Part shown: one piece after another, positions 50,633 to 59,917 of the stretch
Layout: every line of letters begins with the position of its first letter
Numbering within the stretch: position 1 is the stretch's first letter
Origin: CBDFFW01 sp965246945
GTDB lineage: Bacteria > Pseudomonadota > Alphaproteobacteria > UBA11073
NCBI GenBank assembly: GCA_965246945.1
Contig: CBDFFW010000001.1
Location: forward strand, 744,001 to 808,000
Reading direction: 5' to 3'
Length of the DNA: 64,000 nucleotides
The notes under the pieces: generated by a model
What the model was told of the DNA's origin: nothing
What the model saw: only the letters and a program-made list of their open reading frames with translations
Database searches by the model: none
Program-made: the position numbers and the translations under genes

Positions 50633-51367
50633 ATGAATTCCAATCCTTTTCAACAAGGCCCACAACCAGGTGATGCCTTTATCAATACCAAAGCGACAAC
50701 GGTTGACGCTGGCTTGCGCACCCATATGCAAAAAGTATTCAATTATATGTCACTGGGTTTGAGCTTAACCGGTTTGGTGGCGTATTTAACTGCCAATTCG
50801 CCTTTAATGGGTTTGCTATTTGGTAATTCGATTATCGGAATTATAGTAGCCTTGGCACCTATCGGTTTCATTCTGTTTTTAAATTTCCGCTTAACGCAGA
50901 TGAGCGGCCGGCAGGCATTATTAACCTTTTTCACTTTTAGTGCGGTGATGGGTTTATCTATGGCGGCTATTTTCGTGGTCTATGCGGGGGTTGATATCGC
51001 GCGGGCTTTCTTTATTACGGCCGGAACTTTTGCGGCCACCTCGCTTTACGGCTACACCACGAAAAGTGATCTTACCCGCATGGGTGGCTTTTTTATGATG
51101 GGCTTAATCGGCATTTTATTGGCCAGTGTCGTTAACATATTTATGCATTCAACCATGCTGCAATTCGTTATTTCGTGTCTGGGCGTATTGGTTTTTGTGG
51201 GGTTAACTGCATATGACACTCAAAAAATCAAATACTTATACAGCCAAAGCTGGGGCGGCGCAGATAACCAAAAGCTGGCGGTTGTTGGCGCATTATCGCT
51301 TTACTTAGATTTCATCAACTTGTTTCGTTTCATTTTGCAGTTAATGGGTATGGGACGCCGTAGTTAA
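50633..51367 (+). CDS. Bax inhibitor-1 family membrane protein (YbhL-like)
   Basis: The 244-residue protein has seven predicted membrane segments and the UPF0005/BI-1 pattern: HMQKVFNYMSLGLSLTGLVA at the start and VGLTAYDTQKIKYLY plus ALSLYLDFINLFRFIL at the end, with the conserved aspartates. Bacterial members act as pH-sensitive calcium leaks or in membrane protein quality control. AGGAGA lies 10 bp before the ATG at 50633, which decides the start against a longer frame from 50573. A terminator follows. Confidence 0.95.
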   Translation: MNSNPFQQGPQPGDAFINTKATTVDAGLRTHMQKVFNYMSLGLSLTGLVAYLTANSPLMGLLFGNSIIGIIVALAPIGFILFLNFRLTQMSGRQALLTFFTFSAVMGLSMAAIFVVYAGVDIARAFFITAGTFAATSLYGYTTKSDLTRMGGFFMMGLIGILLASVVNIFMHSTMLQFVISCLGVLVFVGLTAYDTQKIKYLYSQSWGGADNQKLAVVGALSLYLDFINLFRFILQLMGMGRRS

Positions 51368-51381
51368 GCGTTAGCCATTGA

Positions 51382-51413
51382 GGGCAAAAGAATTTTTCTC
51401 TTTTGCCCTTTTG
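51382..51413 (+). terminator. Rho-independent terminator after the BI-1 gene
   Basis: A 10-bp stem GGGCAAAAGA/TCTTTTGCCC with a 7-nt loop is followed by TTTTG, 14 bp after the stop. Confidence 0.85.
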
Positions 51414-51524
51414 TTCATAAGGTGTTAATTAATTGAGTTTACAACTATAACATGAAAACGTAACTTGCGGCACTTGGCAGAATCTGCTAAAGTAAAGTAA
51501 GAAAGTAAACTGGGTGAAACCTCG

Positions 51525-52127
51525 ATGACTTCGGCTGTACCAACCACCAATGTATCTACTGCGCTTTACGCAGAGCGTGCAGCTGGTTCTTATGGTCAGC
51601 TCAAATTAGAGAGCGGCAGTAATATTGCCGATAGCAGCGGCAAAGCTTCAACAAGTTCGGCTACCAAATTATCTGGTAATGCAATTTATTTTTCACCAAC
51701 TATCAAAATTGATCCAGATACCCATATTGTTATTTATCTGGAGCGTGATGCTAATACAGGTGAAGTAACACGCCAATATCCAACTAAAGAAGCCGTTAAA
51801 GCGTATCAGCAAACCTTAAAAGAAAAAATAAATAACAACCCTAATTTTGTTAAAACGGTTAATAGTTCACAAGATAAACCAGTGACTGATGAAGCAAAAA
51901 AATCACCTGTTACAGTAGATAATTCTGCGAGCAACAATAATAATTTTAATCAGGCAGAGACCGATGGCCAAGCCAATGTGTTGGTTGCTACTAGCACTGG
52001 TAGTACGTCAAGTGTAACAGCTAGTACTACAGCGGCTGCCAGCGTAAATATAGAATCAACCCCTGTGGGAACACTTACCAATCAAGCGATTGCACCAATT
52101 GGCAGCAATAGCGATGCTTTTGTTTAA
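51525..52127 (+). CDS. FlaG-like protein with low-complexity C-terminus
   Basis: The 200-residue protein has a central segment (about 57-95) reading IKIDPDTHIVIYLERDAN, then TGEVTRQYPTKEAVKAYQ, which follows the FlaG pattern of two strands ('D..t..vv...D..TGEVvRQiP'). The N-terminus and the last 90 residues are Ser/Thr/Asn-rich and probably disordered. FlaG-type proteins affect flagellar filament length. No other flagellar genes are near, so the link is a hypothesis. A terminator upstream makes it a separate transcript. Confidence 0.6.
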   Translation: MTSAVPTTNVSTALYAERAAGSYGQLKLESGSNIADSSGKASTSSATKLSGNAIYFSPTIKIDPDTHIVIYLERDANTGEVTRQYPTKEAVKAYQQTLKEKINNNPNFVKTVNSSQDKPVTDEAKKSPVTVDNSASNNNNFNQAETDGQANVLVATSTGSTSSVTASTTAAASVNIESTPVGTLTNQAIAPIGSNSDAFV

Positions 52128-52145
52128 GTTAAATCAACCATCAAA

Positions 52146-52484
52146 TTAATCACCTTCGCCTGGCGCTTCTGAAAAATGTTCAGGATATTTGTTGGGCACG
52201 GCTTTCCATTCCTCAGCATTTGGCAGCGCCGCTTTCTTGCGGGTTAAAACCGGCCATTTGGCGCTGAAATCACGGTTTAGTTCCAGCCAGGCGGTGGCAA
52301 TTGGCACATTATCGGCTTTAATTGCATCAATCGGGCATTCGGGTTCGCACACGCCGCAATCAATGCATTCATCTGGATTGATGACCAGCATGTTTTCGCC
52401 TTCATAAAAACAATCCACCGGACACACCTCAACACAATCAGTGTATTTACATTTGATGCAAACATCGGTGACAACATAAGTCAT
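52146..52484 (-). CDS. fdxA: Seven-iron ferredoxin FdxA
   Basis: The 112-residue protein binds one 3Fe-4S and one 4Fe-4S cluster. The cysteine pattern is DVCIKCKYTDCVEVCPVDCF and then CIDCGVCEPECPIDAI, typical of Azotobacter-type FdI. The ATG at 52484 gives the usual MTYVVTDVC start; the longer frame adds 37 unrelated residues. It lies 23 bp from the divergent gene at 52508, so its promoter must overlap that coding region. carD, its common neighbour in alphaproteobacteria, is not here. Confidence 0.95.
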   Translation of the reverse strand: MTYVVTDVCIKCKYTDCVEVCPVDCFYEGENMLVINPDECIDCGVCEPECPIDAIKADNVPIATAWLELNRDFSAKWPVLTRKKAALPNAEEWKAVPNKYPEHFSEAPGEGD

Positions 52485-52507
52485 AGGGTTATTTAAAGGC
52501 GGACCGG

Positions 52508-53698
52508 GTGGTAGAGCAAGAAACCTTTGAATTGCAAATTTTGCGGGATAAACGCTGGGTGGTTGAAAGCGTTTACGCCACTGAGCTAGAAGCACGCGAA
52601 GCGGTCACGCGTTTGTTCAACAAACATGCCGATGCAACCAGCGCTAAAATTACGCGTCAGGTCAAAAAGTTATTGGGGGCACGCTGGGAAAGCGTGGTGG
52701 CTGAAATTCCGCGGACAGATAAAGATAAGGTATTGGCTTTATCCGGCGATCCGGCCACCGCGCCGCTGTGTAAAACCATTACGGATATCTATGAATTTCC
52801 AGCCCGTTCCATGATTGGCCGGCTATTCAAAATGTTTTTGGATCAGTGGGAGCTGACCGCCAGCGAATTACTTTATAGCGCATCGTTTTTAAAGAAATTT
52901 GATGAGCAGGGCAGTTTACTGGCCGCCGCCATGCATCAGGCCTCCGTGGCACAGGCCAAAAAGCTGGATCAGACCACAGCTGAACGGATCGTCTTTTTTC
53001 AGCAGGTGTGGAAACAGGTTTATCACCAAGCCCAAGAATATATGGGGCAGCGGCGGCAATTGCCGCGGCTAACGCGGGATGAAGAAAATCTGCCGCATTT
53101 ATGGGAACGCATGGTCGCCCGCAGTGATGGGATTGCAGCGGCCAAATACAATCTAAAAGCCAGTATTGTTTTGGTGCTGCAGGATATGAATAGTCGCGCA
53201 GCCAAGCGCGCATGGCTGCTTGGTTATTGCACAGAGGAATTAACCGATGTGCGGTTGATTGAAATTTTGGATGGGTTTATCGCCGATACACTGATTAATG
53301 TGCAGGAGGTCGATGATCTGGTTGGCCATCAAATTAGCCTGCTGCTATTCTTGGAAAAGCTAATCAGATTGGTAAAAGGGGAAACCAGTTGGATTACTGA
53401 ACAACAGCCAGAATTGGCCAAGCTAGCTGAATTGATTGCCACCAAAGAATATACGCAGTTAATCGCGGTATTAATCGATTGTATGATCCGGCTGATTAAT
53501 AGCGATGCGCCACTGGACCGCCGCGAGGCGGATAAAGAAGAAGCGCTGATCCGTGAATTACAGGGTAAATTAATGGTCGAGGGCCATTGGCTGGGCGGCA
53601 AAACCGTGCAAACCGCTATCGAAAATCGCCGCCTGCGCGAGCGTAAGCGGAAACTGCGCGCGATGGGCTTGGATGATGTGGCCGATGCGGTGGGTTAA
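52508..53698 (+). CDS. Conserved-looking hypothetical protein, helical
   Basis: The 396-residue protein starts at a GTG and is almost entirely helical with no signal peptide or membrane segment. Distinct stretches are VFFQQVWKQVYHQAQEYMGQ in the middle, a hydrophobic ISLLLFLEKLIRLVKG and a basic end (ENRRLRERKRKLRAMGLDD). I do not recognise a named family. Composition and codon use match the housekeeping genes around it, which suggests an old resident gene. It is divergent from fdxA at 23 bp. Confidence 0.7.
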   Translation: MVEQETFELQILRDKRWVVESVYATELEAREAVTRLFNKHADATSAKITRQVKKLLGARWESVVAEIPRTDKDKVLALSGDPATAPLCKTITDIYEFPARSMIGRLFKMFLDQWELTASELLYSASFLKKFDEQGSLLAAAMHQASVAQAKKLDQTTAERIVFFQQVWKQVYHQAQEYMGQRRQLPRLTRDEENLPHLWERMVARSDGIAAAKYNLKASIVLVLQDMNSRAAKRAWLLGYCTEELTDVRLIEILDGFIADTLINVQEVDDLVGHQISLLLFLEKLIRLVKGETSWITEQQPELAKLAELIATKEYTQLIAVLIDCMIRLINSDAPLDRREADKEEALIRELQGKLMVEGHWLGGKTVQTAIENRRLRERKRKLRAMGLDDVADAVG

Positions 53699-53762
53699 AT
53701 TGTAATATTAAAAATTTGTTAGTCATTTTGTAAAAGCATGGCCATATACTTAGCTAATTATT

Positions 53763-55139
53763 ATGGATAATGAAGACGAAAACGATTACGCGCGCGCCAG
53801 ATATGATAAATATATTGCAGCCAAATTAAAGCTTGCAGAAGAAGCACTTTTGATAGGTAACGCCCCTGTTTTTGAGGCATTGATTGAGCAAGCTAGATCA
53901 GAACCTTTTATAATTGTTTACAAAAGATTTATGCATGCAGGTGAGGAAAGCCCATATAAAAATGTATTAATGTGCCCAAGTCTTTCCCAAAGTTTAGATA
54001 ATTGGGGGTATTCCTCTCTAAGAATTATGCATATGAACTATGAAGTTGTTGAAAAATTTTTCAACGGTTCAGCTATAGAATTGCTGCGTGTATGTTTAGC
54101 AGAAAAGGACACAAAAGCAGCCAAAGAAATATGGCGCTATTTTGAAAGCCATGTAGCTGCTTATCAGCTTAAAAGCGGATCAGACAAACTTGAGCCAATG
54201 CGGTTGGAAGCTCAGGAAATTTTGAGAGAGATTTTAAAAAATTATGCGTGGGAACATCCCATACCTGCCATGGTTGGCTTTCAAACTGGTGGAGATATTG
54301 TAAGTTATTATTCTATAACAAGGCAGCTATCAGATGAATTAGGAGAATTTGCAATTACTTTAAAGGATATTGGTTATGACGGTTTGGAAAGCGAGAAGAT
54401 AGCGTTGAAAGCTGGCATTCCGGTGTATTTGGAAAGAACCAGAGAAGAAGCCAAAGAAGGAGATTTAAAAAAAATTGAAGCGCGTCTGGCTAACGTTAAA
54501 AGATGGGATGCGAAATTAAAAGCGCTGGATCCAACCCACGTAATTTATAAAAAAGCAGTCTATCAGCAGATTAGGCAAATTGTCATTGATGCGGCTATGG
54601 ATAAACTGAAAGCATTATCGATTGAGGGAAAGTTAGGGGATATAAATTCAATCTTAGAAGCAATTCAAGCGGTTTGTATAACTACCAAAACTTCTTTAGA
54701 TAAGTTTGGTTATTCTGATGAAGACTTAAATAAAGTTAGAAGGCTTCCTTCCATGCGCGCAGCTGATAACTCTGCAACCAGCCTAATCACTTTATCGGCA
54801 AAAATTATTAAGGGCGGCCCGGCTGGTAGAGGTCTTGGTGATGCAAGAAGGGCAAGAAAATCCAAATTATTAGGCGATTTTTCAGAAGCAATTGAGCTAG
54901 CTTATGAATATGCGGCTGCTGCACAAATAAATTTACAAGATATTGTAGGCGAAAAGAGTGCGCCTATCAAACAAGCTGTTGACGCAGTAATGAATGAACT
55001 GCCAGATAATCTTAAAGTAAAAGCTAGAAATTTTTTAAAGAAAAATCGAAGGAAGTACAGCGCCAGCAGGGGTGGAATTTCCGCGCTAATTGCCATTTCA
55101 AGGGATAAATTGCTTGCTATATATGGTCTGAATCCTTAG
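53763..55139 (+). CDS. Orphan helical protein with atypical codon use
   Basis: The 458-residue protein is helical, charged and without signal peptide, membrane segment or known motif. It is clearly richer in A and T than its neighbours and uses AGA and AGG for most of its arginines, whereas surrounding genes use CGN codons. This points to recent acquisition. A conspicuous basic glycine-rich patch lies near residue 355 (KGGPAGRGLGDARRARKSK). It sits directly upstream of rpoB, 86 bp before the rpoB start, where ribosomal protein genes rplJ and rplL would normally be. Confidence 0.7.
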   Translation: MDNEDENDYARARYDKYIAAKLKLAEEALLIGNAPVFEALIEQARSEPFIIVYKRFMHAGEESPYKNVLMCPSLSQSLDNWGYSSLRIMHMNYEVVEKFFNGSAIELLRVCLAEKDTKAAKEIWRYFESHVAAYQLKSGSDKLEPMRLEAQEILREILKNYAWEHPIPAMVGFQTGGDIVSYYSITRQLSDELGEFAITLKDIGYDGLESEKIALKAGIPVYLERTREEAKEGDLKKIEARLANVKRWDAKLKALDPTHVIYKKAVYQQIRQIVIDAAMDKLKALSIEGKLGDINSILEAIQAVCITTKTSLDKFGYSDEDLNKVRRLPSMRAADNSATSLITLSAKIIKGGPAGRGLGDARRARKSKLLGDFSEAIELAYEYAAAAQINLQDIVGEKSAPIKQAVDAVMNELPDNLKVKARNFLKKNRRKYSASRGGISALIAISRDKLLAIYGLNP

Positions 55140-55225
55140 AAAATCCTAATACAGGCGGTTGCATTGCTTGTAATCCCCAAAATTTACAACCCAATTGCGC
55201 GTTTGTCGCGCTGGAGATGATTAGT

Positions 55226-58200
55226 ATGTCACGTGTTAATCCTGCTGATGAAATGATGGTTCGCCCTTATACCAGCAAAAAACGCATTCGTAACCGCTTC
55301 GGCAAAATTCATGAAGTATTGCAAATCCCCAATTTGATTGCGGTGCAACGCCAGTCATACGAGAACTTTTTGCAAATGCTGGTGAAGCAAGATGATCGCG
55401 CGTTGATCGGTCTGCAGGAAGTATTTAAATCGGTTTTTCCGGTTAAAGATTCTGCTGGTCGTGTCGAGATGGACTTCGTCGGCTATGAATTTGATCAGCC
55501 GAAATTTGATGTAGAAGAATGCCAAACGCGTGGTTTGACTTTCGCAGCACCTTTAAAAGTTACCTTGCGTCTGTTGGTATTTGAATTGGATGCAGATACC
55601 GGCGTGCGCATGATCCGCGATATTAAAGAGCAAGATGTGTATATGGGCGATATCCCGCTCATGACCAGCAACGGGACGTTCGTGATTAACGGTACCGAGC
55701 GTGTGATCGTTTCACAAATGCATCGCTCACCTGGTGTGGTGTTCGATCATGATAAAGGAAAAACCCACTCTTCTGGCAAATTCTTATTTGCCGGCCGCAT
55801 CATTCCATACCGTGGTTCGTGGTTAGACTTTGAATTTGATGCGAAAGACCATATGTATGTGCGGATTGATCGCCGTCGTAAACTGCCGGTTACCACCTTG
55901 TTGTACGCCTTGGATTCAGCCGAAACGGCTGAATACCGCGCGCAGATTACCGCGCAAAATGTGAAGCCCGACCGGTTGTTTATTACCGGCATGTCGAAAG
56001 AAGAAATTCTGACGAATTTCTATGACAGCATTACTTATAAAAAAGCGAATGCTGGTTGGAAAACCACGCTGGATGCGGAACGCTTAAAAGGTACCAAAAC
56101 CAATTTTGATTTAATGGATGCCAAAACCGGTAAAATGGTAATGGAAGCGGGCACCAAAATCACCGCGCGCCAAATCAGCAAACTGGAAGAACAGGGCGTT
56201 AAGGAACTGTTATTCACTGAAGATCAGTTGGTTGGCAAATATTTGGCCAAAGATATTATTAATATGGAAACTGGTGAAGTATTGCTGGAAGCCGGTGATG
56301 AATTAAGCATCGACCAATTAAAATCGATTGCGGCAGCTGGCGTAGAACAGTTTGATGTGCTGGCGATCGACCATGTGAATACGGGTAGCTATATTCGCGA
56401 TACCTTGGCAATTGACCGGAACGCCACGCGTGAAGAAGCCTTAATTGATATTTACCGCGTGATGCGCCCGGGCGAGCCGCCAACGCTGGAACCGGCTGAG
56501 CGTTTGTTTAATGAATTATTTTTCGATGCTGAGCGTTACGATTTATCGCCTGTGGGCCGCGTGAAGATGAATGCGCGTTTGGGTTTTCAAACGGATGACC
56601 AGCAACGCGTGTTGCGCAAAGAAGATGTGCTGGCGATTGTAAAAATCCTGCACGAATTGCGCGATGGCCGCGGGGATATTGATGATATCGATAACCTCGG
56701 GAACCGCCGCGTACGCTCGGTGGGGGAATTATTGGAAAATCAATTCCGCACGGGTCTCGTTAAAATGGAACGCGCGATTCGTGACCGGATGAGTGCGATT
56801 GATCTGGATACGGTGATGCCACAAGACCTGATCAATGCCAAACCGGTGGCTGCTGTCGTGCGTGAATTTTTTGGTTCATCGCAATTATCTCAGTTTATGG
56901 ATCAGACCAACCCATTGTCTGAAATTACGCATAAACGCCGTATTTCGGCGCTCGGACCAGGGGGCTTAACGCGTGAACGCGCCGGGTTTGAAGTGCGCGA
57001 TGTGCACCCAACGCATTACGGTCGGATCTGTCCGATTGAAACGCCGGAAGGCCCGAATATTGGTTTGATCAATTCATTGGCGACTTATGCGCGCGTGAAT
57101 AAATACGGTTTTATCGAAAGCCCGTATCGCCGCGTGACTGGTAGTAAAGTCACCGATGAGGTGATTTACATGACAGCGATGGAGGATACCAAATACAATA
57201 TCGCGCAAGCGAATGCGGAGCTCGATGCGAAAGGTAAATTTACTGGCGAGCTCGTTTCATGTCGTTCGAAAGGCGATTATGTCATGTTGCCGCCCGAGCA
57301 AATTGACTATGTTGATGTGTCACCGAAACAAATTGTTTCGGTCGCTGCCTCCATGATCCCGTTTCTAGAAAATGATGATGCGAACCGTGCGTTGATGGGC
57401 TCAAACATGCAACGGCAAGCTGTGCCATTGATCCAAACCGATGCACCATTTGTGGGCACCGGCATGGAAGCCACGGTCGCGCGCGACTCTGGCGCGGCCG
57501 TGGTTTCCAAACGAACCGGTGTTGTCGATCAGGTGGATGGTTTGCGTGTGGTTATTCGCGCGACCGAAGATACCGATCCAGCCGCACCGGGTGTGGATAT
57601 TTACCGGTTGCGTAAATTCCAGCGCACCAACCAAAATACCTGTATTAATCAACGCCCGTTGGTGAAAGTCGGCGATTTGGTGCAGGCTGGTGATATTATT
57701 GCCGATGGTCCATCGACCCAGTTTGGTGAATTGGCCTTGGGCCGTAACGTACTCTGCGCATTTATGCCGTGGAATGGTTACAACTTTGAGGATTCAATTC
57801 TGATTTCCGAACGTATTGGCCGTGATGATGTCTTTACTTCCATTCATATTGAAGAATTTGAAGTGATGGCGCGGGATACTAAATTGGGTTCCGAAGAAAT
57901 CACCCGCGATATTCCGAATGTGGGCGAAGAATCGCTCCGCAATTTGGACGAAGCAGGTATTACCTATATCGGTGCCGAAGTAAAACCGGATGATATTCTG
58001 GTGGGTAAAGTCACACCAAAAGGCGAAAGCCCGATGACGCCGGAAGAAAAATTGCTGCGCGCCATTTTCGGTGAAAAAGCGGCGGATGTGAAAGATACTT
58101 CATTGCGCGTGCCACCTGGTGTGGGCGGGACCGTTGTAGATGTCCGTATTTTCACTCGCCGTGGTGTCGATAAAGATCAGCGTGCGCTGGCAGTTGAGCG

Positions 58201-59446
58201 GGCGGAAATTGAAGCGCTAGCCAAAGACCGTGATGATGAACGCGGTATTTTGGAACGCAGCTTTGCCGCGCAATTGCGGGAGGTTTTGGTCAGCCAGAAA
58301 TTCAGCAGTGGCCCGAAAGGCTTTACCGCTTCTGGGCCAAAATTGAAGGTGGATGAGCTGAATAACTTGAGTGTTAATCAGCTGCGCCGCATTACCGTCG
58401 AAAACGATGGTGTTGTTCGCAACATCGAAGCGATGAGCCAGACTTTTGACAATGCCTTGGCGGATCTGAATGCCCGTTTTGAAAACAAAGTCGATAAATT
58501 GCAGCGGGGTGATGAATTACCGCCGCAAGTTCTCAAAGTGATCAAAGTCTTTATCGCGGTGAAACGCAAGTTGCAGCCAGGTGATAAAATGGCGGGCCGG
58601 CATGGTAACAAAGGGGTTATCTCCCGCATTCTGCCGCAGGAAGATATGCCTTATTTGGAAGATGGCACGCCGGTTGATATCGTGTTGAACCCATTAGGGG
58701 TGCCGTCACGGATGAACGTGGGTCAGATACTAGAAACGCATTTGGGTTGGGCAGCGCGTAACTTGGGCAAACAAATCGGCGATATGGTGGATGCTTACCG
58801 GATTGCGGATAGCAATGCAGGACGTGAACGTGAAGTGAAAACTTTGCGTGGCAAGCTGAAAAATATTTATTCAGAGCGCACCTACGCTGATGAAGTGAAT
58901 GTGCTTGATGAAGACCAGCTGATTGAAATGTCGGCCAATCTGCGCAATGGCGTGCCATTCGCCACGCCGGTCTTCGATGGCGCGACTGAAGCCGATATCA
59001 ACCGCATGTTAACCGAAGCTGGTTTGGACACTAGCGGCCAAGTGCGTTTGATTGATGGGCGGAGCGGCGAGCCGTTCGATCGGCCGGTGACGGTTGGCTA
59101 TATCTATATGCTGAAGCTGCACCATTTGGTGGATGATAAAATTCACGCACGGTCAACTGGTCCATACTCACTCATCACCCAGCAACCAATGGGTGGTAAA
59201 GCGCAGTTTGGCGGACAGCGTCTCGGGGAGATGGAAGTCTGGGCACTCGAAGCGTATGGCGCGGCCTTTACCTTGCAAGAAATGCTCACCGTTAAATCGG
59301 ATGATATTTCCGGCCGGGCGAAAGTCTATGATGCGATTGTGCGCGGTGATGACACCTTCGAAGTGGGTATTCCAGAATCCTTCAACGTTTTGTTGAAAGA
59401 ACTGAAATCACTCGCCCTGAATGTCGAAATGGTACAGGCGGCTTAA
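55226..59446 (+). CDS. rpoB: RNA polymerase beta subunit
   Basis: The 1406-residue subunit has all expected regions: the N-terminal lobes (RNRFGKIHEVLQIPNLIAVQ), an alphaproteobacterial insert in lobe 2 (about 300-365), and the rifampicin-binding cluster (SQLSQFMDQTNPLSEI, HKRRISALGPGGL) with no resistance-type change. Catalytic and clamp segments follow (RHGNKGVISRI, GGQRLGEMEVWALEAYGA). GGAGA lies nine bases before the ATG at 55226, deciding this start over 55217. The gene is alone: rplJL do not precede it and rpoC does not follow; a strong terminator ends the transcript. Confidence 0.98.
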   Translation: MSRVNPADEMMVRPYTSKKRIRNRFGKIHEVLQIPNLIAVQRQSYENFLQMLVKQDDRALIGLQEVFKSVFPVKDSAGRVEMDFVGYEFDQPKFDVEECQTRGLTFAAPLKVTLRLLVFELDADTGVRMIRDIKEQDVYMGDIPLMTSNGTFVINGTERVIVSQMHRSPGVVFDHDKGKTHSSGKFLFAGRIIPYRGSWLDFEFDAKDHMYVRIDRRRKLPVTTLLYALDSAETAEYRAQITAQNVKPDRLFITGMSKEEILTNFYDSITYKKANAGWKTTLDAERLKGTKTNFDLMDAKTGKMVMEAGTKITARQISKLEEQGVKELLFTEDQLVGKYLAKDIINMETGEVLLEAGDELSIDQLKSIAAAGVEQFDVLAIDHVNTGSYIRDTLAIDRNATREEALIDIYRVMRPGEPPTLEPAERLFNELFFDAERYDLSPVGRVKMNARLGFQTDDQQRVLRKEDVLAIVKILHELRDGRGDIDDIDNLGNRRVRSVGELLENQFRTGLVKMERAIRDRMSAIDLDTVMPQDLINAKPVAAVVREFFGSSQLSQFMDQTNPLSEITHKRRISALGPGGLTRERAGFEVRDVHPTHYGRICPIETPEGPNIGLINSLATYARVNKYGFIESPYRRVTGSKVTDEVIYMTAMEDTKYNIAQANAELDAKGKFTGELVSCRSKGDYVMLPPEQIDYVDVSPKQIVSVAASMIPFLENDDANRALMGSNMQRQAVPLIQTDAPFVGTGMEATVARDSGAAVVSKRTGVVDQVDGLRVVIRATEDTDPAAPGVDIYRLRKFQRTNQNTCINQRPLVKVGDLVQAGDIIADGPSTQFGELALGRNVLCAFMPWNGYNFEDSILISERIGRDDVFTSIHIEEFEVMARDTKLGSEEITRDIPNVGEESLRNLDEAGITYIGAEVKPDDILVGKVTPKGESPMTPEEKLLRAIFGEKAADVKDTSLRVPPGVGGTVVDVRIFTRRGVDKDQRALAVERAEIEALAKDRDDERGILERSFAAQLREVLVSQKFSSGPKGFTASGPKLKVDELNNLSVNQLRRITVENDGVVRNIEAMSQTFDNALADLNARFENKVDKLQRGDELPPQVLKVIKVFIAVKRKLQPGDKMAGRHGNKGVISRILPQEDMPYLEDGTPVDIVLNPLGVPSRMNVGQILETHLGWAARNLGKQIGDMVDAYRIADSNAGREREVKTLRGKLKNIYSERTYADEVNVLDEDQLIEMSANLRNGVPFATPVFDGATEADINRMLTEAGLDTSGQVRLIDGRSGEPFDRPVTVGYIYMLKLHHLVDDKIHARSTGPYSLITQQPMGGKAQFGGQRLGEMEVWALEAYGAAFTLQEMLTVKSDDISGRAKVYDAIVRGDDTFEVGIPESFNVLLKELKSLALNVEMVQAA

Positions 59447-59467
59447 TTTTTACTAAATTGCTGATAG

Positions 59468-59495
59468 AAAAGGGGTTCTCCAAGAACCCCTTTTT
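59468..59495 (+). terminator. Strong rho-independent terminator after rpoB
   Basis: A perfect 12-bp stem AAAAGGGGTTCT/AGAACCCCTTTT with a 3-nt loop is followed by a further T and lies 21 bp after the rpoB stop. It separates rpoB from all downstream genes. Confidence 0.93.
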
Positions 59496-59581
59496 GATTC
59501 AAAACTGTCAATTGCTTAATTTACAAAATTTAGCACATTTAGTGTTTTAAATTTATTATAACTACTATATGTTGATTTTAG

Positions 59582-59917
59582 ATGTATCAAGAAACGCGAC
59601 ATATCGAAATAGCGGATGATGAGCAACCCGAATGGTTTATCCGATTGCTACGCAATTTAGCACTGCTCTTCCCCGAAATTAAACAAATGATCTTATTCGG
59701 CTCAGCTATTACCGATGAAATGCATCGTTTTTCTGATATGGATTTGGCTATTGAAACAACCGATAATTTTACAGCACAACAATGGCACCAATTGACAGAT
59801 CAAGTGCATATTGCAGAAAAACTACGCAAAATAGATTGTGTGCATTTAAAAAAAGTACCTGCTGATTTGCATTATGCTATTTTAGCGGAAGGGAAAATAC
59901 TATATGTCAGCCGCTAA
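59582..59917 (+). CDS. Minimal nucleotidyltransferase (MNT), putative antitoxin
   Basis: The 111-residue protein carries the nucleotidyltransferase signature GSAITDEMHRFSDMDLAIE (residues 40-58), with the two metal-binding aspartates Asp52 and Asp54 of the GSx10DxD motif. MNT proteins pair with HEPN proteins; in studied pairs the MNT partner adenylylates the HEPN toxin to inactivate it. The next gene, a HEPN-type protein, overlaps by 14 bp, confirming the pair. Confidence 0.92.
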   Translation: MYQETRHIEIADDEQPEWFIRLLRNLALLFPEIKQMILFGSAITDEMHRFSDMDLAIETTDNFTAQQWHQLTDQVHIAEKLRKIDCVHLKKVPADLHYAILAEGKILYVSR

